DNA from: Cephalotus follicularis
Taxonomy: Eukaryota; Streptophyta; Magnoliopsida; Oxalidales; Cephalotaceae
DNA length: 64,000 bases
Assembly (NCBI GenBank): GCA_001972305.1
Contig: BDDD01000556.1
Location: 334,032-398,031, forward strand
Direction: 5' to 3'
Shown here: in pieces, positions 1-11,462 of the stretch
Numbering within the stretch: position 1 is the first letter of the stretch
Layout of the letters: each line of letters opens with the position of its first letter
Position numbers and translations under genes: made by a program
Notes under the pieces: generated by a model
Told to the model about the DNA's origin: nothing
Seen by the model: the letters and a program-made list of their open reading frames with translations, nothing else
Database searches by the model: none

Positions 1-2337
1 GCCTTTGTATGAATGGCCAGCACGTTCTTCGTCTGCAGAGGTAGCATGCACGGGATTTGTTTAAAGGGCTTACCTAACGCCTTTTCTGAGTGCTGTGTGG
101 TGTGTTGTGCATGTGGGTGTGTTGCCAGAACATGCCTCACATGGCTCATGCAAAGGGGAATCCCCACCTGCTACCTGCAATGCAAAGGATGGTTAAAGAA
201 TGTAAAAGAAATGCAGAAAGGGAGTAGGTGAGAGAGAGTTGGAATGGGGCTGTCAAATGCCAGAATGTGAATGTCGGGGGAGAGCTTCTGCATAAAGGAC
301 ACCCTCCCCACTTGTCTCTCTCGTTTTACAAACACCCGAAGAGAGAGAGAGAGTGAAACAGTGACTGTGTGTATTCCACCATTGTTGAAGCTTGGAGCTT
401 GGACCTTGAAGCTACTGGTGCAACTACGGGACGGACCTAGAGGGGCTGCTGTGACTTCGTGGAATACTAAAAGAGGTGGACTTTTGGTTTCTAACTTGAA
501 ACCAGGGGTAGGGGAAAGCCATACTGTAAATTCGAGTTTAATATCCATGCATAGTTTATGGTTTTGAGTGTATAAAAATGCATGATTCTTGGATTGTTAC
601 TGTTACTGGATTGATGCTATGATATGCTAGATGTGTTTATAGTATCTACATGTTGGTTTCTTGCTGTGAAAACCCGTTATTATGCATGATTGCGGATTGT
701 TATGGCTACTGTTTGATAAGTCGTGAGGTAGAAGACGACCACTGTTGGAAATGACGTCGACTTCTCTTATATAACGTCGACGCTATTATGTAATACGCTG
801 TCGTTTTGAGATTCCAGACCCTAAGACATCGACTTCTTTTTTTTGACATCGACGCCTTTTATGTTTTACCTCGTTACTGATTGAAAGGGATCGACGTCTT
901 TGGAAAGACATCGACACCCTAGGCTGTTTACCTGGTTTCTGTTGAAAAAGGCATCGACGCCTTTTAGTTAGACATCGACGCCATTTCATGATACACTGTC
1001 GTTTAAGGTTCCTTCTGTAGAAGAACACGAGGCTTGGACTTCGACGCATGACTCGAAGACATCGACGTCTTTGGGAAAGACGTCGACGTCTTTGTTACTG
1101 TTTGGAGATTTCTTCATCGGATGACACGGAACGATCCCAATTTCTATTAGGGTGCATTTGAGCATATGTATGCATTACATATGTACTGTTTACTGCCTGA
1201 TGGTGTACTGTTTGTGTATTGTTTATGGTTTCAAAAGTGTTGTGCACAAATGAATTCGGAATGAGATATTTTGAGTATGAAAATATGTATTGATCAAATA
1301 ACGTATTTTCAACCAAACAATTTACACTACTGAAACTGTTACTGATATTTTCTACTGAAAATACTTATTTTCAAATGTTGTAAATTTTGGAAACATTTTG
1401 GAAAATAACTGCCTGTTATTGATCAAATCGATCATCACTGTTTACTGTACTGCTACTGTTTAATTACACTGTTTGCTCTGTGAATTGATTGTGATTGTGT
1501 TTGCGCTGCTAGTTGCGTGGTGGAGGTTGCCAATGATGACTAGTGGTAAGGGCGGGCCTAGGGGCCTGGAGCATGACTGGGTGTCCCACTGTACTGTTGC
1601 CTCACCCGATTGCCCGATGTGGGGATCGTCGTGGGAGTGTAGCGTGGGGCCAGGAGTTGGCGGCGCTATAACTGTTGTTGTGGTCCTATGCGGACATACT
1701 GTACTGTACTGTTTACTGGTCCTTTATGGACATTACTGTGATTATTGACGTAGCCCTGGCCGGGTTACTACTGTACTGTTACTGTGCACATATATTTCTT
1801 ATATATGCAACACTGATATTTTACTGTACCGATATACGTATTTTCTTATATGTATAAAATGGGTCTCCACTGCACTGCATGATTATGCATTCATATCATG
1901 ACATGCATTATGTTAATCCCGATTTACTGTTATGACTTCGCCGAGTGAGGACAAAGGCTAACCCCCTACTGTAACAGATTGATGGAGTGGTCTTGACATG
2001 GAGCAGGCACGGAGATTTAAAGAGAAGACTTGTTATTTTCTCTTATTTTGGGTTGTTGAACAATTATCATGTTATTTGGTTTTGTAACATTGGATATTTG
2101 TTATCTTGTACTATTTTGTTCACGCTCCGTTTTATGGGCAGTTGACTTTTATGACCTGTATTTGGGTAGCGTACGGTATGGGACGTACGTTACGTGACGA
2201 CAGCTTCTGTTCTTTTATGCTTCCGCAACTGTTATGCTTGGAAAAGTTTTAAGATTTTATGGTTTTCACATGAGCTGTATTTATGTTAATTGCCCTTACC
2301 GCTTTAATGCTGCGTTTATTGTAAACGGGGTGTGACA
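1..2337 (+). mobile_element. Family A LTR, 3' portion (cut by window start)
   Basis: Non-coding LTR sequence that aligns by eye along its length with the complete solo LTR at 12789-15467. Shared landmarks are a mucin-like CT/GA-rich leader near 300-380, the GTCGAC-type box array, the CCGAGTGAGGAC block near 1940 and the terminal GGGGTGTGACA ending at 2337. The first roughly 370 bases of the LTR lie outside the window. No primer-binding site follows the 3' end, so this is a solo or 3' LTR. The family is probably Ty3/gypsy from its ends, but no internal coding sequence was seen to prove it. The short ORFs here are not genes. Confidence 0.75.
752..1095. repeat. GTCGAC-type box array in family A LTR
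   Basis: About ten degenerate copies of (A/G)CGTCGACG, arranged as five pairs. The best pair has CATCGACGTCTTT at 1060-1072 and AAAGACGTCGACG at 1076-1088, separated by GGG. The arms are complementary apart from one base, so the pair can form a 13-bp stem. Other pairs lie at about 752-785, 826-862, 889-918 and 950-995. Confidence 0.85.
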
Positions 2338-3912
2338 GGTACGCCCCATAGGTGGGTACAATACTCAGTATTTAATCATTTCGAAAACATTGATTTATCA
2401 AAATCAATTTAAAAACACATAAATATGCTTTCACAAAACATATTTTAACATCGTTCACAACGGTATCATAACATAAATTTCATAGTGAAAACATCAACTC
2501 ATTTATTTTTCACTATAATGAGGTGATCATAACATATCGTAACGTATCGCATCATATGAATAAAGTCGGAAACATTCATAAATGTCAAAAACCAACTTCA
2601 TTTTTGAAACATGTAAAAACCATAAAACATTACCAAGTTCATAAACGAAGAAGCATAGCAATAAGCAAAACTGATTTATTTTGATAAAATCATATGAGTG
2701 TATCAAGGAACGAAGTATCCGTACCTTATGCGTTCACAAAAGCACTTACGGATAGATGATTTAAATCAAACTCCCCTTGAAGCACAACAATCTAAAAGAC
2801 ACCCAAAACAATTCATATAAGGGTCTAAGAAACATTAGAGACGTTAAACAGACTCATTACAGTGTTTAGAAAAGACCCGGATTGATTCGAGGAACAAACG
2901 AATCAAAACAGTTGAAAACAACACTTTTCTGGGCAAAACAACTGACTGTTACAGAGCACCAGCCGACTGGGGAAGCTTGGCAGTCGACTAATCACAAGGG
3001 CCAGCCGACTACACAAGACAGACTGCAGGCAGTCGACTGTCACGTAGATCCAGTCGACTTGTTCATAGGGCAGTCGACTACACAATCCAATACAGCCGAC
3101 TGTTCTGGACGACAGAACAACAGAAATTTGACATTTTAATGCAGAAACCGGTTTAAACGAAAATGACATTAAACCAGAGACATAAGAACATAAACATATG
3201 ACCTTATATGACATTTAGATGATACAAAAACACATAATTGACAGGGTAAAAGATGGACTGTGGCTTAACTTCCAAGGAAGGCAGGAAAATCATTTAACAT
3301 GTGCATACATATATGTCCAGATTTCTGTCCATCATCAATTCCAGACCTTGAAAGGACATAACCAACCTGATTTTTGATGAATGAAACAACACCAGAACAC
3401 ATCAATTTCCACTTGCAATTTCGACAGTGACAGGCTTTGCAAAGGTGAGTGAGATAACCCATAACAACGGCAAGGCATTCTTAAACATGAAAGAAAAGAT
3501 TAATTTGAGGGATGAATAAGGAAAAAGAGGAGACAAGAATCGGATTATTAAGGAAGAAAAGGATTGAAGACATGTAGAAATAATGAAGGGAGAAGAGTGT
3601 TACGGGAGAAGAGAAGAAAGGAAAGAAAGAAAGGAGGAAAGAAGAAAGAAAGGAAAAGAATAAAAGAAAAAGAGTAAAAGAAAAAAAATTAAAATAAAAT
3701 AATATAAAAAGACATAGCATAGGCCCAACCCAACGTACATTAACATATAAACATATCCAAAAATTCAGGCTGGTATCAGTCAACCCAAATCACATAGGCC
3801 TAAACCACAGGGCGGCCGGACTTAAAAATAAAACAAATTTAAAAGCCCGAAAACAACACACATACACATATAAAATGTCCGTAAAGCACATACGAACAAG
3901 TAGGGTATTACA
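2338..3912 (-). mobile_element. LTR-like fragment starting TGTAATACCC (unidentified family)
   Basis: Read on the minus strand, this stretch begins TGTAATACCC at 3912, a typical plant LTR start. It interrupts a family A LTR that resumes at 3913. It contains a long pyrimidine/purine tract (about 3600-3690) and an array of CAG(T/C)CGACT boxes. The other end, near 2338, abuts the end of the first family A LTR and shows no clear CA terminus or target duplication, so that edge is uncertain. No coding region is convincing. Confidence 0.5.
2960..3102. repeat. CAG(T/C)CGACT box array, 7 copies
   Basis: Seven boxes at 12-30 bp spacing, each CAGTCGACT or CAGCCGACT. The full form CAGTCGACTG is a perfect 10-bp palindrome. 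The same boxes occur in the Sirevirus LTR at 28532-28900, but the surrounding sequence here is unrelated to that LTR. Confidence 0.85.
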
Positions 3913-4019
3913 AAATAACAGTACAATATGCAATGCAAACATATGTTCTAGTGCATCTAAACTCAAATTGGGATCGCCGTGCGTCATCTAAGCGAAAATT
4001 ATCCAAACAGCACGTTAAA

Positions 4020-4213
4020 GCGGCGACGTTTATCCCCTGGGCGTCGACACTTATGTCCTCTAAGCGTCGTCGCTCTACACTTAGCGTCAGCACTCTCCAG
4101 TGCCTTAAGCATCGATGTTCATTCTTTAGGCGTTGACGTTATAATACGTATTCAATAATAAGATCGCATTTTACAGTCTAAAGCGTCGACGCTTATAACG
4201 TGAGCGTCGACGG
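4020..4213. repeat. GTCGAC-type box array (family A, proximal group)
   Basis: Boxes with core GCGTCGACG occur at about 4020-4052, 4074, 4108-4140 and 4181-4213. The final pair, AAGCGTCGACGCTT and GAGCGTCGACGG, lies in a 33-bp stretch. AAGCGTCGACGCTT is itself a perfect palindrome. Confidence 0.8.
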
Positions 4214-4992
4214 TTTTGTGCCAAGAAATGTTGTCTCCTTTGTCCAACATGATCAGTACAGTTCAAGCTCAATAAATGTGCAACCCAGATTGATACCAGC
4301 CCAGAAAACGACATGCAATAATAGATTACCTATCCAGTATATCAAAGCATCAATCCAGTAACCAAAATCAGTCCAAAACAGTCATGCAACATCATGTACA
4401 TCATCATTGAACAACATTGATAGTAAACTCAAACTTGCAGTTATAGTTTCCCCTACCTCTGAATTCAAGTTAGAATCCGAAAGTCCACCTCTTTGTGTTT
4501 CCAAAACCGGTCACAGCAGCCTCCAGAATCCTTCCAGTGGCTGTAATTCCCAAGCCCCAAGTCCGAGCTCCAAATGGTTCAACAATGGAGGTTTATGGTT
4601 CTCTCCTCCTTGCCGATCTCTCACTATTTTTTTATGTCCCCCCTTTTCATTCAGGTGTTTGGGGCGAGAAAAGGGAGAAGAGAGGAGTAATTCATGTTGG
4701 TGGAATCTCTCTCTTCTTCCTTCCTGGTCATGCATGCATTTCACAGGTTTCTTTCCCCTCGTTTTTCTGCAGGTTGCAGGTGACCATTTCCCCATTTCTT
4801 GTTCTTTTCTCCCCTTTTTGCAGGTTTTCATGCACCCACACTTGTCACATTCTTCCTCCCATTTCAGTCATGCAGGACAGGGGTTATGGTTCATGCCCAA
4901 CACGTCACATTTCACATGCAATGGCGCCTGTAAAGAAATCTTAAATTTCTCCCCTTGCACGTTACTTGTCAGTATCAGAACATGTTTGATAT

Positions 4993-5155
4993 TCGACGCT
5001 AAGCGTCGACGTTTACATGCAGGCGTTGACGCTTTGGTCATTTCCTGTAATGGTGTCGACGCGTTCCTTCCACGTTGACGTTTATTTGAATGTTTTATTG
5101 GCGCGTGTTTCAATTGATTAGGTTTCGATGCTTTCCTCAAGGCATCGACGCTTTT
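4993..5155. repeat. GTCGAC-type box array (family A, distal group)
   Basis: Six to seven boxes fall in pairs at about 4993-5036, 5052-5084 and 5121-5155. They match the distal group of boxes in the solo LTR at 12961-13111. The LTR therefore carries two separate box clusters with a pyrimidine-rich region between them. Confidence 0.8.
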
Positions 5156-5342
5156 GGCTCAAAATAATGTTGTTTTGCCTCAATCCATGCCCTGTACATT
5201 TCTTTAACATTTCTCTTCCAAAATTCAACATTTTAAACAGGAAAACATCATCAAAGTTGGGATTTCCCCCATTCTCATTAATTTGTGGCAAATTAAATGG
5301 TAAAAATACAATATTACATAAACAAAAATCCTGGGCGTTACA

Positions 5343-6613
5343 TAGTGGCTATGAGTCTGACTCATACTTCTCTTAAGACATATGTCAGTTCTTGTAATAT
5401 TGTCACGTGCCAAAAAAAAACACATAACTAATATGCAACAAAGCCACATTTCAATTCTCCAAGAATTTAGCCACCATCATATAAATGAGTCATACCCATT
5501 TAAGTGATGTCATATGTCCCTTGATGTATTAATTAGGTACGATAAAGTGAGGTAGTGTTATACGTTATCATCTAATGGTAACACAACTCACAAAATCCAC
5601 AGAACCAATATTGATTTTATTATTGTCACCAAGACTTAATATGTCCAACATATTATGAAGTTATCATTATCAGGTAAGGACCCTTTAAAGTCTCAATTAT
5701 TTTCGGTGGTGTTCATAAATTACCGAAACATCCCTAGGGTTCAGTTAAGCCATTCTAAATAGTCATACACTCATTTAAAATGCTCTCAGACTGATATCTA
5801 ATATTATCCGGGTGGAAAAATTAATCCAATTAATTTTCTCATAATTTATTACACACCGCCGTAGCGCGTGACTTTTTAAGTCACCAGTTCGCGTGTACTA
5901 TAATCCCTCGTCATACTTGGCCCCGATTGAGGTCTAGGGTAAGGATATGTGTCAACCTTAGATAATACCTCAATGGCTAAAATATTCGATTATTACTATG
6001 ACCTTTAGTAGACTCTCTGGAAATCCAATTTCCAGTCCACCTCAACCTTGGCCAAGGATTTCATAAGTCCAAAGTACAATCAGACCATAACAGGGCCGAT
6101 CACCTTCGCTCAGGTGTGACAATCCCATATTGCGCACTCGCTTATATTCGTATACATTCAATCATACCCAAAGACCACTCGATTGCTAGCCCCACGTAAG
6201 AACTAGGTAAGGTGGAGATCAAAACATAACCGTCTCCATACAATATAGAACAATCGCTCTGGTTTAAGGATTAGACGAGTTACATGAACTCGCTAAGTGA
6301 CTAGCACTTATACACAACCGCAACAAGTAGGAGTCACTACTGACACGAGAATAGTGACTATCCAAATAGTGTCTCCTACACGGGTCCATTTCAGTGTACA
6401 TGCTCCCAGTGCTCACCCCGTATTTGCCTTAGTTTCGTAACACAGATGGTAGTGAGAGAATCCATCCTCCAATTCCCAAAAACAGGCAATATACGCGCAA
6501 TTCTATCCGGTTCACTAATGCCCACAAAGTGAACCTATGACTTGGAACTAATTCAACATAAGGAATAAGGTAGCCAATCTCATTGCCTCTATGCTTGGCA
6601 TCCAACCTTATGC
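5343..6613 (-). mobile_element. Family B copia LTR fragment, minus strand
   Basis: The reverse complement aligns by eye with about 16900-18060, 46730-47800 and the minus-strand copy 63600-62540. All share blocks for the CTCATAATTTATTACACACC region and the GATCACCTTCGCTCAGGTGTGACAATCC region. The copy lacks the LTR tip: it stops within the GCATCCAACCTTATG block. A local tandem duplication of about 35 bp (6580-6643) containing CTCTATGCTTGGCATCCAA sits at that edge. The far end is cut by the family A LTR at 5342. Confidence 0.75.
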
Positions 6614-6953
6614 TTGGATGCCTCTATGCTTGGCATCCAATCATGCAGTAAGACTTAGTTCCTCGGTAAAGCTTTGGGTAAAATGTTCCAAGTCGATGGA
6701 TTGCATAACTAGGACATATGTAATCTGCTAAGACTTGCACGTGTTATGCCGGCTCACCAGAGTGGATGAGAGTTCTCACATTCATTATTGGGCATAAGCA
6801 TGGGTGCTCATCATTTTATGAGTTCATTGAATTGACTCGCATATAGGAGCATGTATGGAGTTTTACATACTGATCAAACAGGCTTCTTGTATTGTAGTAG
6901 TGCAAGTGATCCTTAGACCCAAGCCTCCATGATATTTGATGTATGAGATATTG
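6614..6953. other. Unassigned stretch between LTR fragments
   Basis: No gene was seen. The sequence resembles retrotransposon non-coding DNA (for example the GTGATCCTTAGACCCAAG block near 6906) but I could not assign it to a family. It may be part of the copia element that follows, if its LTR starts earlier than 6954. Confidence 0.4.
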
Positions 6954-7034
6954 TGTTATGATAATACTTAAATATGTTTCCTAATCATGGGGAATATACA
7001 GGCATTGATTGGGCACGGTATATGGTACATTGGG

Positions 7035-7069
<35 letters not shown>

Positions 7070-8071
7070 CAAGATAGAATCCTCTGCTCTTTGTAAAGGG
7101 AGAATATGCTCAAGGTTATAAGTTGAATTGATTCTTGGCCAGGAGAACACTAGGTTTAATTGAGCATAACGGGATAGAAGGATTATACGTACACGTAGCT
7201 GTAATTTAGGTTCAAGGTTTTAGTCAAATTATATTGGGGTCACTATGCATTATTAGATGTCGATGGTAATCAGTGGGATATCCGGGACTGACTGGTTATT
7301 AGTCTCAAATATAAACAAATTGAAAGAGTTATTCAATTCGGGTTTCCGATTAAGAGGCTCTAATACGATTAGAATGGACTAATCGAAACATCATAAGTAT
7401 TACGATTTAATATCTTATGTCCAACATGATTATGATCCTAAAGAGCCACACACAATACAAGTTTGAGAATTTAAAATTGGAGAGAAAATTGATTAGAGTT
7501 TATTTATAATTTAATTTACTAATGAGATTAGTTGTTATCCTTAATTAGATTAAGGATAATATGAGCCATGCTATTCCTATTAGGTTTAAGTCTTTAACCT
7601 AAGTGGAAATTGGAGTAATAGGTTATTTTAACTTACTAGATATTTGTTACAAATATCCCAAAATATCTAAGTGTTAGAAATTGGTATAAGGCATAATAGA
7701 AAAAGGAGGACTAGCATTCTTATCCTCTTGGTTTTGTCTTGGCTGAAACTTCCCCCTCTTCCTCTCCTTTGATCTTCAAGTCTCCATCTTTGTGTGTGCT
7801 TGTTAAAGGTAGCATGCCCTTTGCTACTTGAGAACCTTGCAGTTGATAGGATTTGGAAAGTTTGGTGGAGTCGTTTACATAGTCTTCCATTTGTAAGTTG
7901 TTACTATCTTAGTGGTTTGTTAAAAGTTTTGTTATCATCTTTTCTCCTCCTTTGAATGAACAAAATAAGATCTAGGCCTTGGGATTGGTTGATGTTTGTT
8001 TATATTCCGCACTTTTATCAAGCTTTAATGGTTGTTTAGAGTAAATATACCATGGTAGATCAATCCTAACA
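6954..8071 (+). mobile_element. 5' LTR of the outer copia element
   Basis: The end is firm: ATCCTAACA finishes at 8071, two bases before a primer-binding site. The start at 6954 is inferred because TGTTATGAT is the inverted complement of that end in 8 of 9 positions, giving an LTR of about 1.1 kb. The LTR contains a TA/TG microsatellite (7037-7070) and no ORF. This element is the outermost of the left nest: its leader and gag follow and are interrupted at 10624. Its 3' LTR is not in the window. Confidence 0.65.
7037..7070. repeat. (AT)n(GT)n microsatellite
   Basis: An uninterrupted AT dinucleotide run passes directly into a short GT run inside the outer copia LTR. Confidence 0.9.
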
Positions 8072-8073
8072 AA

Positions 8074-8084
8074 TGGTATCAGAG
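8074..8084 (+). other. Primer-binding site, outer copia
   Basis: TGGTATCAGAG complements the 3' end of plant initiator Met-tRNA, the usual primer of Ty1/copia elements. It follows the LTR end by two bases, which fixes the orientation of the element as plus. Confidence 0.85.
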
Positions 8085-8705
8085 TCATCTCTGTTCATTC
8101 AATTGATTTATTGTCATTTGAGCTTGTTAAATGAAGAATTTTGTTTTTCATTTTTGACCTTCGGTAAATCGGGTTAGGTGGGGTTTGGTGTGTCAAAGTG
8201 TGTTAAAGGTTAAAGTGAGGCTACCATTGTAATGGTTGATGAAGTGTGATCATTTATGTCCCTTGCAACAACAGTATCCAACCACCACATCACCACCTTC
8301 TCCACCTTAAAGTCTCATGTCTAACCTCCATTAATGGAGTTTGTGTCTTGTTCATTAGGTTTTGGTGAAGTAGGTGATGACTTAACATTAAATGAAGCAT
8401 GACATAAAGTGTTTATGTGTCATAATGTGTAAATGATATTTGTTAAAGGGTTTGGCTTGTCACTCACACTACATGGCCGTATTGTTTTACCCATTTAATG
8501 ACTTAAGTCTTCTAAAATATCTTCTATAAGTTACTTTATTAAAGTAGGTTAAAATGTAAGGATGAATCCTAGCTCTTGGATTAATCAATGAGATGGATGG
8601 CTAGGATTCCATCTTGAAATCAAAGATTCATTTTAATTCATGAGATGAATGATGGAGATGGGTGACAAGTGGCATTGATCATGAGATGATACGTGACCAT
8701 TTATG

Positions 8706-8787
8706 GGTTAGGGATTTAGGGTTTCATACCCTAAACCTAACCTTAGCTAGGGTTTGCCATTAGGGTTAGTAGCCCTAAACCCTAAAC
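8706..8787. repeat. Telomere-like motif cluster (TTTAGGG / CCCTAAA)
   Basis: Plant telomere-type motifs occur in both orientations: GGTTAGGGATTTAGGGTTT, then CCCTAAACC, TAGGGTTTG, TTAGGGTTAG and finally CCCTAAACCCTAAAC. The opposed orientation allows foldback. The motifs are too few and too mixed to be a telomere relic with confidence; they also match the telo-box core AAACCCTA. Confidence 0.7.
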
Positions 8788-9861
8788 AAATCATGAACCC
8801 TATCTAAACCTTAAATGAATTACAAACCTTAAATGCCACTTGGGCCTACAAATCGTAAGGCCTAAAGTAGTTTGGGCGCAAAGTTTTCTTAAGGCCCAAT
8901 GTTGGTTTCTGGCCCATTATGAATAGTAAACCCGAGCCAAAATGAATACTGTTTTTCTTCAAACCGAGTAAAATTTTATTTTCTTTCTAAAGTGTTAGGA
9001 ACTTAATAAAAGATACTCTGACTAAGTATTAGACTTATCCGAAGTCCCTAAAGTCATTTAGATGACTTAAAACTCAATTTTTTTTTCAAAATTTGCATGT
9101 GTGTTATTTTGACATAAAAATTGATTTTTTCTTAATATGCTCAAATGTTCAATTAGTTAAGTGTACTAGGAGATAGTAATATAGTGTTGTTTATTCAATG
9201 TGATTGAATGTTAATTCACGATGATAGGTCATGGATTTAGGCTAGATGGATGATCTTGAAATTGAAGTGTTGAATGTATGATAGATTATTGTTTTAATGG
9301 GGAATGTTTGTAATATTATTTTAATTAAGGCTTTCATGCCTCTTCTTCTCTGTAATTGTTATCTATTATTTCTTTCTCTCTTCTTTTGTAATCCCCTCGA
9401 TTATGTGTCGAGGTATTCTTTTATTCATAGTAATGTAAGAAGGACAATGCAAAAGTTGTAGTAAGAAGCATGATGAAGACTGTAATTTATAATGTTTTAC
9501 AACTCCCATAGATTTTATGGGATACAATTGATTCTTGTAATAATCTATCTTAGGTTAAAGACCATATTTATTGATTTAGGCTCAAAGCAATAACCCTTAG
9601 TTGAAGTCCATGATCTACCACTAGTATTAAATGTATGTGATTCATTTAATTATAGTATAAACATGCTATGAAAGAGATTCCAACGGTCTCTCAATATTTG
9701 CTATCTAATTGTCAACTTGACTAATAATGGATTGGCTAAATTAAAGACTCTAATATCCCTCAAATCAAATATCAAGTCATAACGATATGGGCACATCATA
9801 GTATCTAGCCATTGCCTTCCATTATTTCAAGAAATCTAAGACGATGTTGTCAGGTGTAAAC

Positions 9862-10170
9862 CTGTTGGGCTCACCCAGGGGTTTGCATTAGACTATGACA
9901 GGGTTCTTAGGATTCCTTGTGCATGAGATGTGCATTGTTATGGATTATCGATCGAATCCGGTTGGGCTCACCCAAGGGGTTTTATCCTTAGTCTACCACT
10001 TTGTTTTATGATGGGTAAACTTGAATAGTTAGCATAGCCGCTTATTGGGCTCACACAAGGTCTTATGCAACTATAGGCAAAACATGTATTAGGAATATCA
10101 TGAGATGATATTAGAAAAGAGTTTACCTAACCATAAAGAGACATTGCACTTGATGGGCTCACCCAAGGTG
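9862..10170 (+). repeat. Spaced leader repeats, TTGGGCTCACCCA
   Basis: Four copies at about 9864, 9962, 10044 and 10153, some 80-110 bp apart, each followed by an AAGGGGT-like tail. Within each motif TGGG and CCCA are complementary around CTCA, so each can form a small stem-loop in RNA. They lie just upstream of gag, in the same relative place as the repeated motif of the family B leaders. Confidence 0.75.
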
Positions 10171-10399
10171 TAATGAATATGTTTATTGGATTCCGATCCC
10201 TACTAGGAAAAGAATATATGATGGGATCATATTTTTCTACATTTCCCGTCTTCCTTACTAGAGGGTTGAGGAATTCGTACAAAATAGTGGGAGGTATTAT
10301 ATTAAAGATCAAAGACCAAATCTTTAATGCTTTCAAAGAAAATGTATAAACGTGCATACTCATTTCTCTTATTCTTCTTTTATTATTGTAGTTTATATT

Positions 10400-10623
10400 A
10401 TGACAAAGAACCTTCTCTCTAGTATACTGGGCGCATGTAAACTTACCGGTCCGAATTTCATTGATTGGCTCAAAAATCTTAGGTTGATCCTTAGTGTTGA
10501 ACAAAGGGGTTATGTCCTTGAGGTTGGGTTGCCAACATGCGTTGCTGACAACGCATATGAGGAGGATAGTGCCGGCTTATTTAAGTGGAAGGTAGATAAC
10601 GAGACTGTTAGGTGCTATATGAT
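10400..10623 (+). pseudogene. Copia gag, 5' exon-like half (outer copia)
   Basis: The start at 10400 gives a protein beginning MTKNLLSSILGACKLTGPNF. The KLTG-NF-DWL-NL pattern is typical of the N-terminus of Ty1/copia gag. The frame is open to ATG ATA at 10619-10623, where the Tekay element begins. The same frame resumes at 30275 after the second ATGAT and continues as the middle of gag, so the gene was intact across this point before the insertion. Gag forms the particle that packages element RNA. It is disrupted and can no longer yield a full product. Confidence 0.8.
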
Positions 10624-10626
10624 TGT

Positions 10627-10653
10627 AAGCCCCGAAATTGTCTGTAATGGTTG

Positions 10654-10706
<53 letters not shown>

Positions 10707-10721
10707 GACAATTTCGGGCTT
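10627..10721. repeat. Inverted repeat enclosing a (TA)n tract at the LTR tip
   Basis: AAGCCCCGAAATTGTC at 10627-10642 is the inverted complement of GACAATTTCGGGCTT at 10707-10721 except for one extra C. Between them lies an uninterrupted TA run (10655-10704). The 3' LTR has only the right arm (from 23032): the PPT, the LTR tip and the TA run are missing there. Confidence 0.85.
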
Positions 10722-11462
10722 GATGAATTGTTCTATTGTTGGGCCGAACTTAAGCCTTGGTTTGGGCTGGCCAAATGAAGTCCCACAATTTCCAAAAAGG
10801 TTTAAGCCCGGCTACTGTGAAGTCACTGGGCAAGTCTCTAGACCCTTTGCCCAAGAAATGCTTATTATATATGCCAACTCTCTCTCATTTAGGCATTCAT
10901 TCAAGCCTTCAGTTCCAGAGAGAACGAGAGAGTGAGAGAGAAAGAGAGAGCTCGATCCAGTGAAGAACGCTGGGGAAATCAAGTGGTAAGGCGCTGAACC
11001 AAGAGGAGGAGGAAGTGCATATCTAAGTTCTAGCAGCGGGACTATTTTAGAGCTATAACTCGACATTTATCGAGGTAGGCTTTGTTTATATACTTTGCTT
11101 TCAGGCATATTATTACCTTAAATGATGTATGCTCATATGAATTGATAAATGATGCTGCTATGAACTGTCTAATTGATCTAGTATAAACTATTGGGATTCG
11201 CTGATATGAAATGCTAGTCTATGCTAGCGTAAACTACTAGATTAGGACTAGATGATTGATTAAGGATTTCCCTAAGCTATTAGGAGTTGGAATGGATCAC
11301 TGGGGCTTATGATTCTTTTGGATCAAGTGTTAGATTGCCTGTCTGGACTTGAGTTGTTGATGAGAGGATTAGCAGGTATATATGGATGTTCTGCTAAGTC
11401 ATTGGACTGTTGACTCTTCCAATTAGAGTGTTGGTGCTTTGCCTTAGAGACCAGCCCTAATG

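Larger units (their letters stand above)
3913..5342 (-). mobile_element. Family A LTR, 5' portion, minus strand
   Basis: The reverse complement starts TGTAACGCCC at 5342 and matches the first half of the family A LTRs, including the block ACGATCCCAATTT that also occurs at 1130. It is cut at 3913 by the element at 2338-3912. The sequence to the right (5343 on) belongs to a family B LTR, so this copy probably inserted into that LTR. The expected duplication of 5343-5347 (TAGTG) is not visible on the other side. Confidence 0.7.
8085..10399 (+). mobile_element. Untranslated leader of the outer copia element
   Basis: A stretch of about 2.3 kb between primer-binding site and gag with no supported gene. 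It holds a cluster of telomere-like motifs (8706-8787), an interior of AT-rich sequence, and four spaced copies of TTGGGCTCACCCA-like motifs close to gag. Long leaders between PBS and gag also occur in the family B copia elements in this window. Confidence 0.65.

Noticed and set aside
171..548. 125-codon minus-strand ORF
   Set aside because: It lies in LTR leader sequence, is antisense to the LTR, and has no counterpart in the other family A copies.
786..1049. Arg-rich ORFs (RRRCL repeats) on the minus strand, also at 47930, 33086 and 61048
   Set aside because: They are translations of the GTCGAC box arrays in arbitrary frames. The proteins differ between copies and have no conserved frame.
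8706..8787. True interstitial telomere
   Set aside because: Motifs are few, in mixed orientation and embedded in a copia leader, so telomere fusion is not supported.
9862..10170. CRISPR-like array of spaced direct repeats
   Set aside because: Plant retrotransposon leader. The repeats are degenerate, few, unevenly spaced, and there is no cas-like gene in a eukaryotic nuclear sequence.
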